Assembly: GCF_003584645.1 (NCBI RefSeq)
Contig: NZ_AP017928.1
Location: forward strand, 2,828,395 to 2,892,394
DNA length: 64,000 bases
Source of the DNA: Methylocaldum marinum
GTDB lineage: Bacteria > Pseudomonadota > Gammaproteobacteria > Methylococcales > Methylococcaceae
Direction of reading: 5' to 3'
Each line of letters opens with the position of its first letter. The stretch's first letter is position 1. The translations under genes and the position numbers were made by a program. Below, piece by piece: positions 25,101 through 33,472 of this stretch. The notes under the pieces were generated by a model. The model worked only from the letters and a program-made list of their open reading frames with translations. It was not told where the DNA came from and made no database searches.

Positions 25101-27122
25101 ATGTTCGTGAAGCGTCAATGGAATGAAATCAACGCCGGGCATGCGCGCACCAGGACGCCCGAAGAAGCCAGCCGCGGCGCACTGCAGCATTTGCTCGGTC
25201 TGCAGCAGCCCGCCGGCGACTGGGAAGGGGAGATGGTCTGGTGCACCATGATTCTCGCCCAGGCCGTGATTGTGCGTGCAGTGGTGGCCCGCCCCTATAA
25301 CGACGCGGAAAAAGCCCGCATCGTCCTTCATTTCGAGAACAGCCAGCTGGATGACGGTTCCTGGGGCATGCACCCCGAATCGCCGGGCTACGTCTTTTTC
25401 ACCGCTCTCGGCTATGTGGCCCTTAGACTGCTCGGCGTTCCCGCCGGTTCGCCGATGTTGGTCATGGCGCGCCGTTGGCTGCATACCCATCCCGACGGCG
25501 TCAAAGGCATTCCCACCTGGGGAAAGTTCTGGCTGGCCATGCTGGATCTCTATGATTACGAAGGACTCAACGCCATCCCGCCCGAACTGTTCCTGCTACC
25601 GGAATGGTTGCCGATCCACCCGCGGCGTTACTATTGCCACACCCGTCAGATTTACCTCGGAATGGCCTTTCTTTGCGGCATGCGTTTTCGTGCAAAGCTG
25701 CCGGATACGCTCCGCGACGAATTGCGCAAGGAGCTTTACACCGAGCCGTACGAAACCGTCGATTTTGCCGTTTTGCGAGACACTCTCGCCGCAAGCGATG
25801 TTTATGTCCGCATCAGCCCGGTGCTGCGCCTGATTTACAAACTGCTGGCCGCGTATGAGCACCGTCATGGCGCGGCGCTGCGGAGCAAGGCACTCGAGCT
25901 GTGCTTCGACCGAATTCTTTACGAGCAACGGGTTACGCACTATCAGGGCATATCTCCCGTCAGCGGACTTCTGAACTGTCTTGCCATTTTCGCTCGCGAG
26001 CCGGAGCACCCGGATCTCCAGCCCAGCCTCGAAGGCGTCGAGGCCTGGCGCTGGGAAGATGAGGCGGAAGGCATCCGTTACGCGGGCGCTCGCTCCAATA
26101 CCTGGGATACGGCGTTCGCCGTTCAAGCCCTGATCGAGGGGCCTGTGGCCGTCGAAGGTACGGCGGAAGCGCTCGATCGGGCTCATGAATTTCTCAAGAA
26201 CGCGCAGATAGCCGAGGAACTACCGGACCTACCGGACTATGACACCGCCTGGCGCGATCCAGCACTCGGCGGCTGGTGTTTTTCGGACGGTCGGCACCGC
26301 TGGCCCGTGAGCGATTGCACTGCGGAAGCGCTGAGCGCTCTGCTCGCACTCTACGAACTCCCCACCCATTCCGTGGCGAATCCACTGGAACCCGAGCGCC
26401 TGCGCCAGGCGGTCAGCTTCATTCTGTCGCGTCAGAATACGGATGGCGGTTTCGGAACGTACGAACGCCGGCGCGGCGGCAAGCTGCTCGAATGGGTGAA
26501 TCCGTCCGAAATGTTCGGCCAATGCATGACTGAGCTTTCCTATATCGAGTGCACGGGGTCGGCGCTTGCCGCTCTCGCGCATTATCGGAAACATCACCCC
26601 GATTTCCCCCGTGGAGAAATCGAGCGCTCGGTTCGCAAGTCCGTGGCTTTCCTGCGCCGGCACCAGCTTTCCGATGGATCCTATCCGGGGTTCTGGGGCA
26701 TCAATTACACCTATGCTACCTATCATGCAACCAGAGGACTGCGAGCAGCCGGCGTGCCGGCCGCAGACCCGGCGCTTCAGGCGGCCGCGCGTTGGCTTGT
26801 ACGGAAACAGCGGCCCGATGGCGGCTGGGGCGAGCACTATTCAAGCTGTCTTGAAGGCCGCTATATCGAGCACGCTAAAAGCCAGGTCGTCATGACGAGC
26901 TGGGCTCTGCTCGCGCTGCTCGATATCCTGCCACCCGCCAGCGAGCCGATCCGACGCGGATTCCAATGGCTGATGAACCGACAAATCGAGGACGGCAGCT
27001 GGCCGCGGCAGACGGTGAACGGTGTTTTCTTCGGTTCGGCGATGCTGGATTATCGTCTCTATCACACCTATTTCCCGACTTGGGCAATGGCCCGTTATGC
27101 GCGGCTGATGGCTCAACCATAG
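25101..27122 (+). CDS. osc: Oxidosqualene cyclase (lanosterol synthase type)
   Basis: A 673-residue triterpene cyclase. It has DCTAE near residue 405 (VSDCTAEAL), the protonating motif of oxidosqualene cyclases, rather than the DXDD of squalene-hopene cyclases. QW repeats are frequent: QNTDGGFGTYE, QLSDGSYPGFWG, QRPDGGWGE and QIEDGSWP. It converts 2,3-oxidosqualene to lanosterol or a related sterol at the membrane. The start at 25101 (MFVKRQWNE) gives the usual length. Squalene monooxygenase, which makes its substrate, follows 219 bases downstream on the same strand. Confidence 0.93.
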   Translation: MFVKRQWNEINAGHARTRTPEEASRGALQHLLGLQQPAGDWEGEMVWCTMILAQAVIVRAVVARPYNDAEKARIVLHFENSQLDDGSWGMHPESPGYVFFTALGYVALRLLGVPAGSPMLVMARRWLHTHPDGVKGIPTWGKFWLAMLDLYDYEGLNAIPPELFLLPEWLPIHPRRYYCHTRQIYLGMAFLCGMRFRAKLPDTLRDELRKELYTEPYETVDFAVLRDTLAASDVYVRISPVLRLIYKLLAAYEHRHGAALRSKALELCFDRILYEQRVTHYQGISPVSGLLNCLAIFAREPEHPDLQPSLEGVEAWRWEDEAEGIRYAGARSNTWDTAFAVQALIEGPVAVEGTAEALDRAHEFLKNAQIAEELPDLPDYDTAWRDPALGGWCFSDGRHRWPVSDCTAEALSALLALYELPTHSVANPLEPERLRQAVSFILSRQNTDGGFGTYERRRGGKLLEWVNPSEMFGQCMTELSYIECTGSALAALAHYRKHHPDFPRGEIERSVRKSVAFLRRHQLSDGSYPGFWGINYTYATYHATRGLRAAGVPAADPALQAAARWLVRKQRPDGGWGEHYSSCLEGRYIEHAKSQVVMTSWALLALLDILPPASEPIRRGFQWLMNRQIEDGSWPRQTVNGVFFGSAMLDYRLYHTYFPTWAMARYARLMAQP

Positions 27123-27341
27123 CCGCACATACGCCTTCAAAGCGCTTTTCGACTTTGGATCGGAAAATGCGCTTTTCCGATTCAGCCTGGGAACTCGCAC
27201 CGGAAGTCAGCTAAAAGGCGTCCCGAAGTAGCCGGCTCGGCCCTGATGCCGAGTCACAACGACTCACCGATGGACCGGTGAAATTAAACATCCGAGGCTC
27301 GGCCCTCTTCGGCTGACCTCGCCACACTTTGGAAGGAAATT
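27123..27341. promoter_or_regulatory. Hairpin-rich spacer before squalene monooxygenase
   Basis: Contains CTCGGC-CCTGAT-GCCGAG near 27237-27254 and TCACCG-ATGGAC-CGGTGA at 27264-27281, both perfect 6-bp inverted repeats, and a further GGCTCGGCC unit near 27297. They may slow or regulate read-through from osc or act as operators. No T-run marks a terminator. Confidence 0.3.
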
Positions 27342-28691
27342 ATGCAAGGCAGGTTTGTTGACCAGGGACATTTCGATGTGCTGATCGCGGGCGGTGGAGT
27401 CGCCGGAGCTGCCGCCGCAGCCGCGCTTTCACAGTTGCAATTGAACATCTTAATCATCGAACCCGACCCGGCTCATGGCCGACGCCTCGCCGGAGAGCTG
27501 ATCCATCCGCCCGGCATCGAGGGTCTGTGCGACCTCGGCTTGCTGGACGACCGCTCGATGCCGGGTTCTGCTGTGAAGGGTTTCGCGATTTTCCCCTCCG
27601 AAAAAGACGATTCCATGGGCTCGGTGACCTTGTGCTACGGCAAAAAGCCCGGGATGCGTCATTTGGGTCGGGCGATCGAACACCGGGTACTTAAAAGTCA
27701 TTTGCTCGAAAAGGTTCAGAACTTTCCCGGCGTCACCGCCTGGATAGGCGCACGGGTCATAGGGATGGAGAAAAATTCCGATGGGACGTTCACCGCGGTC
27801 GTGCGCCGGAACCAGGATGAAATCCGACTTTGCCCCCGGCTCATCCTCGGCGCCGACGGACCCATGTCCCGTGTGCGGAAGATGATCGGGATTCCCCATG
27901 AGACCCGCCGCTACTCGGGAATGATGGGTCTCGAAGTGGAAGACACCCATCTGCCCAACAACGGCTATGGCAATATCTTTTTGAATTCCGCCGGCGTCGC
28001 CTACGCCTATGCGATCGGGCAAGGCCGAGCGAGAGTCATGTTTGAAGTGCTCAAAGGCGCGGACTCAAATGAATCGATCAAGACTCACCTCAGCCTCTTT
28101 CCCCCGCTGTTCAAACTCGATATCGAACGTGTTCTGGCGACGCACAAACCTTTGGCGGCAGCCAACTTCTGCATCGTACCGAGCACCAGCATACAGGGGA
28201 ACGCCGCGCTGGTCGGCGATGCGCGCGGTTGCTGCCATCCGCTGACCGCTTCGGGAATTACTGCCGCGGTCAAGGATGCATTGATCTTGCGGGATGCTCT
28301 CCGCGAGACCGATATCGACATAGCCGCCGCCCTGCGCCGATATTCCGGCCGTTGCGGCCGTCTGGAGCTAACTCGTCGCACCCTGGCTGAAGAGCTGCGC
28401 GAGGCGTTTCTGGCACGCACGCCGGAAGCCTTATTGCTCCGGGAATGCATATTCTCCTATTGGCGCACCAGCGACAAGGCGCGGATTCGCTCCATGGCAC
28501 TGCTTTCTTCCGTCGACAGCAGTATTTTCTCCCTCGCCACTCAATACGGTACGGTAGCACTCCAGGCCTTCCGGCTGTTTCCCCGTTGGTTTGTCGAAAA
28601 AACCGTCACCGACTGGCACAGAGGAGTGCTAAGGCTGATACAGAAGAGCCTTGCCTTTCAATATGCGGCCATGCGCCAATGGCTTTACTGA
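27342..28691 (+). CDS. Squalene monooxygenase (squalene epoxidase), FAD-dependent
   Basis: A 449-residue flavoprotein monooxygenase. The N-terminal FAD fold is VLIAGGGVAGAAAAAAL (about residues 8-24). A central LGADGPMSRVRKMIG and the second FAD motif LVGDARGCCHPLTASGITAA follow. The C-terminus is hydrophobic, as in membrane-associated squalene epoxidases. The enzyme makes 2,3-oxidosqualene for the cyclase encoded just upstream. GGAAGGAAAT precedes ATG 27342. Generic flavin monooxygenases share the fold, so the specific call rests on the HPLT-type motif and adjacency to the DCTAE cyclase. Confidence 0.88.
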   Translation: MQGRFVDQGHFDVLIAGGGVAGAAAAAALSQLQLNILIIEPDPAHGRRLAGELIHPPGIEGLCDLGLLDDRSMPGSAVKGFAIFPSEKDDSMGSVTLCYGKKPGMRHLGRAIEHRVLKSHLLEKVQNFPGVTAWIGARVIGMEKNSDGTFTAVVRRNQDEIRLCPRLILGADGPMSRVRKMIGIPHETRRYSGMMGLEVEDTHLPNNGYGNIFLNSAGVAYAYAIGQGRARVMFEVLKGADSNESIKTHLSLFPPLFKLDIERVLATHKPLAAANFCIVPSTSIQGNAALVGDARGCCHPLTASGITAAVKDALILRDALRETDIDIAAALRRYSGRCGRLELTRRTLAEELREAFLARTPEALLLRECIFSYWRTSDKARIRSMALLSSVDSSIFSLATQYGTVALQAFRLFPRWFVEKTVTDWHRGVLRLIQKSLAFQYAAMRQWLY

Positions 28692-28817
28692 TCGAGAAGC
28701 CGGGCGAGCCGATAAATCAGGCTCGTAAAGACCTTCCGGGTATTTCGCCCACGGCCGGGCCCGATACCCGCTTTGACCTAGCTCACGCGGCGACCGTCGG
28801 AATACGAATCGTCCGCA

Positions 28818-30983
28818 TCACACCACGACCGTTACTTCGATGTCGCCTTCCTTGCGCTCTACATTAATGCCCACATCGTGCGCATGGCGCGTCAAGGCTA
28901 GATCGATCACCCCGGCGTCGAAGCGCAGGTTGCTGATTCTCAGCCAGTTGAGATAATGCGGAAGTCGCGGATGATAAAACCTGATTTGCGGTGTTTCCGG
29001 CGAGAAACTCAGGCCGAGACACCCCTGCAAGAGCTGGAAGATTGCTCCGCTGGCCCAAGCCTGCGGAGAACAGGCGACCGGGTATAGCGTAGGTCCCTGA
29101 CCGGGAAGCCTGGAGAACCCGCAGAAAAGCTCCGGCAATCGATGCAAGTCGAGGAAAACGGCAGCATCGAACAAGCCCGTCAGAATCTTCAGAGCTTTGT
29201 CCTTAAAACCGTACCGCGCGAGGCCCATGGCTGCTATGGCGGTATCGTGAGGCCACACGGAACCGTTGTGATAGGACATCGGGTTGTAGCGACACTGCCC
29301 TGCCGCGACCGTGCGGATCCCCCATCCGTTGAAGGAGTCGGTCGCTATGAGCGTATCGGCGGTGCGGCGCGCATATTCGGGATCCGCGATCCCGGTGAAT
29401 AAGGCGTAGCCTGCGTTGGAAGCGCGCACCGCGCACGGGCGTTTGTCGCCATCGAGAGCAAGCGCGAAAGTATCCAGTTCGTCGAGCCAAAACGCTTCAT
29501 TAAATCGTTTTTTGAGCGCTGCCGCTTGTTGCCGCAAGCGCTGACTCCACTCATCCCGGCCCAGCAAGTCGGCCAGCTCCGCCGCCAGCAGTTTTGCTTC
29601 ATAAACGTACCCTTGAACCTCGCAAAGTGCGACCGGCGCCGCAGCGAGACTGCCGTCGGCGTGAAAAACCGAATCATTGGAATCCTTCCATCCCTGCTGG
29701 ATCAATCCGTTTGTGCTATGGCGGGCATACTCGACAAAGCCATCGCCGTCCCAGTCGCCATGGCGATCGATCCAATTCAGTGCTCGTTCGATATGGGGCC
29801 ATATCTGTTCCATGAGTGCCCGGTCACCGGTGCGGCGATAATAATGGCCGGCGAGAAGGACGAAGAGCGGCGTAGCGTCCACCGTGCCGTAGTAACGCTT
29901 GAATGGAATTTCCCCTAAGGCCGCCATTTCGCCGGATCGCGCTTCATGCAGAATCTTGCCGGGCTCGGCATCGCGTTCCGATTCTAGTGCCTCGGCCTGG
30001 GTAGCGGCGAGATAAGTGATTACGCCCTTCGCGAGCTGTGGCCGAATCCAAAGTGTCTGCATTGCGGTGATGATGCCATCACGGCCGAAAGGCGTACTGA
30101 ACCACGGGACTCCGGCGTAGGGATACGGCCCGTGAGGCGTTTCCGTAACCAGCATATCGAGATCCGCGGCTGCCCGGTTGATCCAGTCGTTGAATTGCTC
30201 ATTCGAAGTCACGATTTGGGCGACATTCGATCGGGACGCAACGATATTTGCCCCGAGCCGGTCTATGGCTTGGTAATAATTCCCCGGCGAAACATAAGCA
30301 CCATCGCTGGAGCAGCATACCGAGACGTGCAAATGGCACTCGTCGCGTACCCCCAATCGAATCGCCGTGCTGCAGCCCTCGGCATTAAGCTGATCGGGCC
30401 GCCAATGGAAATGAATGTGCGTCCGGCGCATCTCGCCGTCCAGTCCGCGATAACCGAGTACCGCCGCATCTTTTTTCAGGTCCGGTGTCAGCAATGTGCC
30501 GCGAGCGGGCCTATGCACGCCGCGAACTTCGAAGATGTCTCGATAATCGGCGGCAAATCTGAACTCGACGTTCAGCAGGACCGTTCGATCACCGTAATTG
30601 ACCAAGCGCAGATGCTCATGACGCGTTTGGCTCGCCAACACCACAGACCGGAACACATGCACGCTACCCATCGGAATGACAAGGACTTCACCCTCATAGA
30701 GATCGGGCATGGTCATGTCTACGGTAAGCAAGCTGTTGTCTTTCTTAATGGTGGAGTTGAGCAGCAGCGGGCGCTCCCCGTTGATTCTCAGCTCCAGGTG
30801 AGAAAGAAAGCGCGTCCCGCCATGGTAAAGCCCCTGCTCGCTCGAACTCGGCTGATAAATATCGCCATGGCGATCGAAGATGCCGAAAGTATCTTCGGCT
30901 TTTAGAACGCGAGACGGTTCATCGGTCCGCGGCGCGGTGGCAGCCACATACCACTGGTTTTCGTTGGAAGTACCCTCTTCCAT
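28818..30983 (-). CDS. Amylo-alpha-1,6-glucosidase / glycogen debranching-type GH
   Basis: A 721-residue protein. The N-terminal domain (FGIFDRHGDIYQPSSSEQGL, about 33-52) is the DUF of bacterial debranching-enzyme-like proteins. The C-terminal alpha/alpha barrel has GVPWFSTPFGRDGIITAMQ near 283-301 and a late NPMSYHNGSVWPHD, the signature of GDE_C amylo-1,6-glucosidases. It should hydrolyse alpha-1,6 branches of glycogen or a related glucan. The gene follows the GT4 gene by 25 bases on the same strand. The substrate is inferred from the family. Confidence 0.85.
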   Translation of the reverse strand: MEEGTSNENQWYVAATAPRTDEPSRVLKAEDTFGIFDRHGDIYQPSSSEQGLYHGGTRFLSHLELRINGERPLLLNSTIKKDNSLLTVDMTMPDLYEGEVLVIPMGSVHVFRSVVLASQTRHEHLRLVNYGDRTVLLNVEFRFAADYRDIFEVRGVHRPARGTLLTPDLKKDAAVLGYRGLDGEMRRTHIHFHWRPDQLNAEGCSTAIRLGVRDECHLHVSVCCSSDGAYVSPGNYYQAIDRLGANIVASRSNVAQIVTSNEQFNDWINRAAADLDMLVTETPHGPYPYAGVPWFSTPFGRDGIITAMQTLWIRPQLAKGVITYLAATQAEALESERDAEPGKILHEARSGEMAALGEIPFKRYYGTVDATPLFVLLAGHYYRRTGDRALMEQIWPHIERALNWIDRHGDWDGDGFVEYARHSTNGLIQQGWKDSNDSVFHADGSLAAAPVALCEVQGYVYEAKLLAAELADLLGRDEWSQRLRQQAAALKKRFNEAFWLDELDTFALALDGDKRPCAVRASNAGYALFTGIADPEYARRTADTLIATDSFNGWGIRTVAAGQCRYNPMSYHNGSVWPHDTAIAAMGLARYGFKDKALKILTGLFDAAVFLDLHRLPELFCGFSRLPGQGPTLYPVACSPQAWASGAIFQLLQGCLGLSFSPETPQIRFYHPRLPHYLNWLRISNLRFDAGVIDLALTRHAHDVGINVERKEGDIEVTVVV

Positions 30984-31008
30984 GCATCACCCTTTTAGGA
31001 TTTGAATT

Positions 31009-32127
31009 CTACATCGTCTGCTTGCTCAGCATGGGAACACGGTCAACGTCCTTCTCAATGAAGTCCATGCCGAATACCTTCAGTGTCGGATTGGCTTTCT
31101 GCTTACGTTTTTCAGCGAGTTGGCCATAGATTTGAATATAATCGCTGGCCATGCGGCGAGCGGAGAAGCGGCGTTCAAACGCCTCACGGCACGCTGCCCG
31201 GCTGATTTCGCCTATCCGTTCCACCGCCGCAACAGCCTGTTCGACACTCTCGACAATAAAACCAGTGCTTCCGTGCCGCATTACTTCCGGAACAGAGCCG
31301 TGACTGAAGGCAATCACCGGGGTACCGCAAGCCATAGCCTCGATCATCACGAGCCCGAAGGGCTCCGGCCAATCAATGGGAAACAGCAGGGCGCAGGCAT
31401 TGCCGAGCAACTCGTCCTTCTCGCGTTCGTTGACTTCACCGATGAATTCGACCAAAGGGTGATCCAAAAGAGACTTGATGCCCTCGAAATATTCGCGGTC
31501 AGCCTTGTCGACCTTGGCCGCGACCTTGAGCGGCATGCCCGCGCGAACCGCGATTTCTATCGCCCGATCGACGCGCTTTTCCGGTGAGATCCGCCCCAGA
31601 AACGCCAGATAGGAGCCCGGCAGGGGCCGAAACGTGTATAAAGGCTCCGGCAGTCCGTGATAAACGGTGCCGACCCAGTTGCCCCAACTAACCGGCTTGC
31701 GCTGGAAATCGGAAATGGAAACCAGAGGCACATCCAGAAAGGCTTGAAGAAGGCTGCTTAGCTCTCTGATGTCCAAGCGTCCGTGCAAAGTCGTGACATG
31801 CGGGGTTGAACAATCCCGAAATACGGGGAAATGAAGGCAGCCGGTATGGAAATGGATGACATCGAATTCACCGGCCGACCTGCACACCCGATCCATCATC
31901 AACAGGTGGGGCAGTAACGGATCCAAGACTTCGTGGTCGAGACGCAGTGCTTTGGAAACGATCGGCTCGAGCCTGGCGTTTGTTTCCGAATCCGCACTCG
32001 CGAAGAGCGTAACATCATGTCCCGCGCCTACCAGCTCTTCGGTAAGATAATGTACGATACGTTCGGTACCGCCATATAGTTTCGGCGGCACGCTCTCATA
32101 CAAAGGCGCTACCTGCGCGATTTTCAT
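31009..32127 (-). CDS. Glycosyltransferase family 4
   Basis: A 372-residue GT-B enzyme. The N-terminus MKIAQVAPLYESVPPKLYGG carries the glycine-rich acceptor loop. The C-terminal donor domain has LGRISPEKRVDRAIEIA and EPFGLVMIEAMACGTPVIAF, the EX7E motif of GT4 retaining transferases. It is operonic with the debranching-type hydrolase downstream. The pair is seen elsewhere near glycogen or trehalose metabolism genes, but the acceptor cannot be told from sequence. Confidence 0.88.
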   Translation of the reverse strand: MKIAQVAPLYESVPPKLYGGTERIVHYLTEELVGAGHDVTLFASADSETNARLEPIVSKALRLDHEVLDPLLPHLLMMDRVCRSAGEFDVIHFHTGCLHFPVFRDCSTPHVTTLHGRLDIRELSSLLQAFLDVPLVSISDFQRKPVSWGNWVGTVYHGLPEPLYTFRPLPGSYLAFLGRISPEKRVDRAIEIAVRAGMPLKVAAKVDKADREYFEGIKSLLDHPLVEFIGEVNEREKDELLGNACALLFPIDWPEPFGLVMIEAMACGTPVIAFSHGSVPEVMRHGSTGFIVESVEQAVAAVERIGEISRAACREAFERRFSARRMASDYIQIYGQLAEKRKQKANPTLKVFGMDFIEKDVDRVPMLSKQTM

Positions 32128-32457
32128 ACTCCTCCTTTAGCGCCATCCACATTCGGGCTCGAAGCCTACTGGCAGACTGGACCCGCTGTTTGCGCTATTA
32201 GTTTTTGATCGGAACGAGGACTCAAAGGTTCACCATACTGATTCGCCCCCGAGACTCGACCCGCATGACGGCAAGGTCCAATCGGCGACGGCACCGAGGT
32301 TCGACTAATCGGTTCCATGGTTCCGAACGGCATACTTTCGACCGGCCGTCGGTACGCATCCCCCAGTTCGAATTGTCAATGCAGGCACTTGAGCTACATT
32401 TGAGGTGTTACGAATCGCTTTGCCGACCTCTTGCTCAGATTGGGAAAAATAACACCT
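32128..32457. other. Divergent promoter region
   Basis: About 330 bases between the leftward GT4 operon and the rightward DUF4124-TraB gene. It must hold both promoters. I see no repeat or small gene in it. Confidence 0.5.
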
Positions 32458-33465
32458 ATGCTCCATCATATAACTCGCGCCAAGCTAATCGTCTCCGTAC
32501 TTACCGTCTTGCCTGTCTCGGTGTTCGCCGATGTATATAAGTGCTTGGATCAACAAAACAAGGTCTTGTACCAAGACAGACCATGCCAGAAATTGACTTC
32601 GGCTCAGCTGCCGCCCGGCCTGACCGAACGGGTGCCGCACGACGATAAACCGCCTTTCCTTTGGAAAGCCACTTCTGCGGGGGGCACGGTGTATCTGATG
32701 GGCGCGCTTCCTTATGGGGCGAACGCCGTGTATCCCCTCTCCGACACGATAACGGAAGCGCTCTCGGGAGCCGATGTGCTGGTCGTCGGGGCCGATTTGC
32801 GCGCCCTGACGCAAGCCGAGCTGCTTCCGATCGCGGCAAACCTCGGCACATACTCGGACAACTCCAAGCTGAGAGACCACGTCAAATCGGCTACCTGGGA
32901 ACGGGTAGACAAAGCCATTAACGCTCTTGGGATCGCGGAGGATGCGATTCTTGCCCAGAAACCGTGGATGGCGGCACTGAGTTTGATGAACCGGGCTGCT
33001 AAGCAGGCAGGTTATACGCAAGAACTCAGCATCGACAAACGCTTGGTTAAGGACACACAGATGCAGAAACCAGTCCTTCAGCTGGACTCGGTCGAGGAGC
33101 AGGCGAAGCTGTTGGAGGGATTAACCGACAACGAACAAGAGCAATTATTATTGCAGTCGCTGACCGTGGTCGAACGAGGGGATGATTATTTCAAAACCTT
33201 GGCCGATGCCTGGATGAAGGGAGACACATCGACCGTCGAACAGATAACCCGGCGCCGCTTCGAGACCGTTCCGGAGTCGGACAAGATCTTCAAGCTCCTG
33301 TTGGTCGATCGAGGCGGGGCGATGGCCGAGAAAATCGCGGAGCTCGCAGCAGACGGCAGGACTTACTTCATAGTCTTGGAGGTCGGCTACCTGGTTGGTG
33401 AGCACGGCCTGCCGAATCTGCTGCGATCGAGAGGATTTGAGATCTCTCGACCTCGATTCGAATAA
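32458..33465 (+). CDS. Secreted DUF4124-TraB/GumN protein lacking its metal histidines
   Basis: A 335-residue protein. Residues 1-24 are a signal peptide ending VSVFA. DUF4124 follows (VYKCLDQQNKVLYQDRPC, about 26-43), and a TraB/GumN (Tiki-like) domain fills the rest. TraB/GumN domains normally carry two GxxH motifs. Here the first reads GALP (82-85) and the second EVGY (308-311), and the acidic residue after VLVV is replaced by Gly. The enzyme is therefore probably catalytically dead and may be a binding or scaffold protein in the envelope. Attaching DUF4124 to this domain is unusual. ATG 32458 was chosen because the signal peptide then starts cleanly. Confidence 0.75.
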   Translation: MLHHITRAKLIVSVLTVLPVSVFADVYKCLDQQNKVLYQDRPCQKLTSAQLPPGLTERVPHDDKPPFLWKATSAGGTVYLMGALPYGANAVYPLSDTITEALSGADVLVVGADLRALTQAELLPIAANLGTYSDNSKLRDHVKSATWERVDKAINALGIAEDAILAQKPWMAALSLMNRAAKQAGYTQELSIDKRLVKDTQMQKPVLQLDSVEEQAKLLEGLTDNEQEQLLLQSLTVVERGDDYFKTLADAWMKGDTSTVEQITRRRFETVPESDKIFKLLLVDRGGAMAEKIAELAADGRTYFIVLEVGYLVGEHGLPNLLRSRGFEISRPRFE

Positions 33466-33472
33466 ATCCCAA

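Noticed and set aside
25101..27122. Squalene-hopene cyclase
   Set aside because: The family is shared, but the protonation motif is DCTAE rather than DXDD, and squalene monooxygenase is adjacent.
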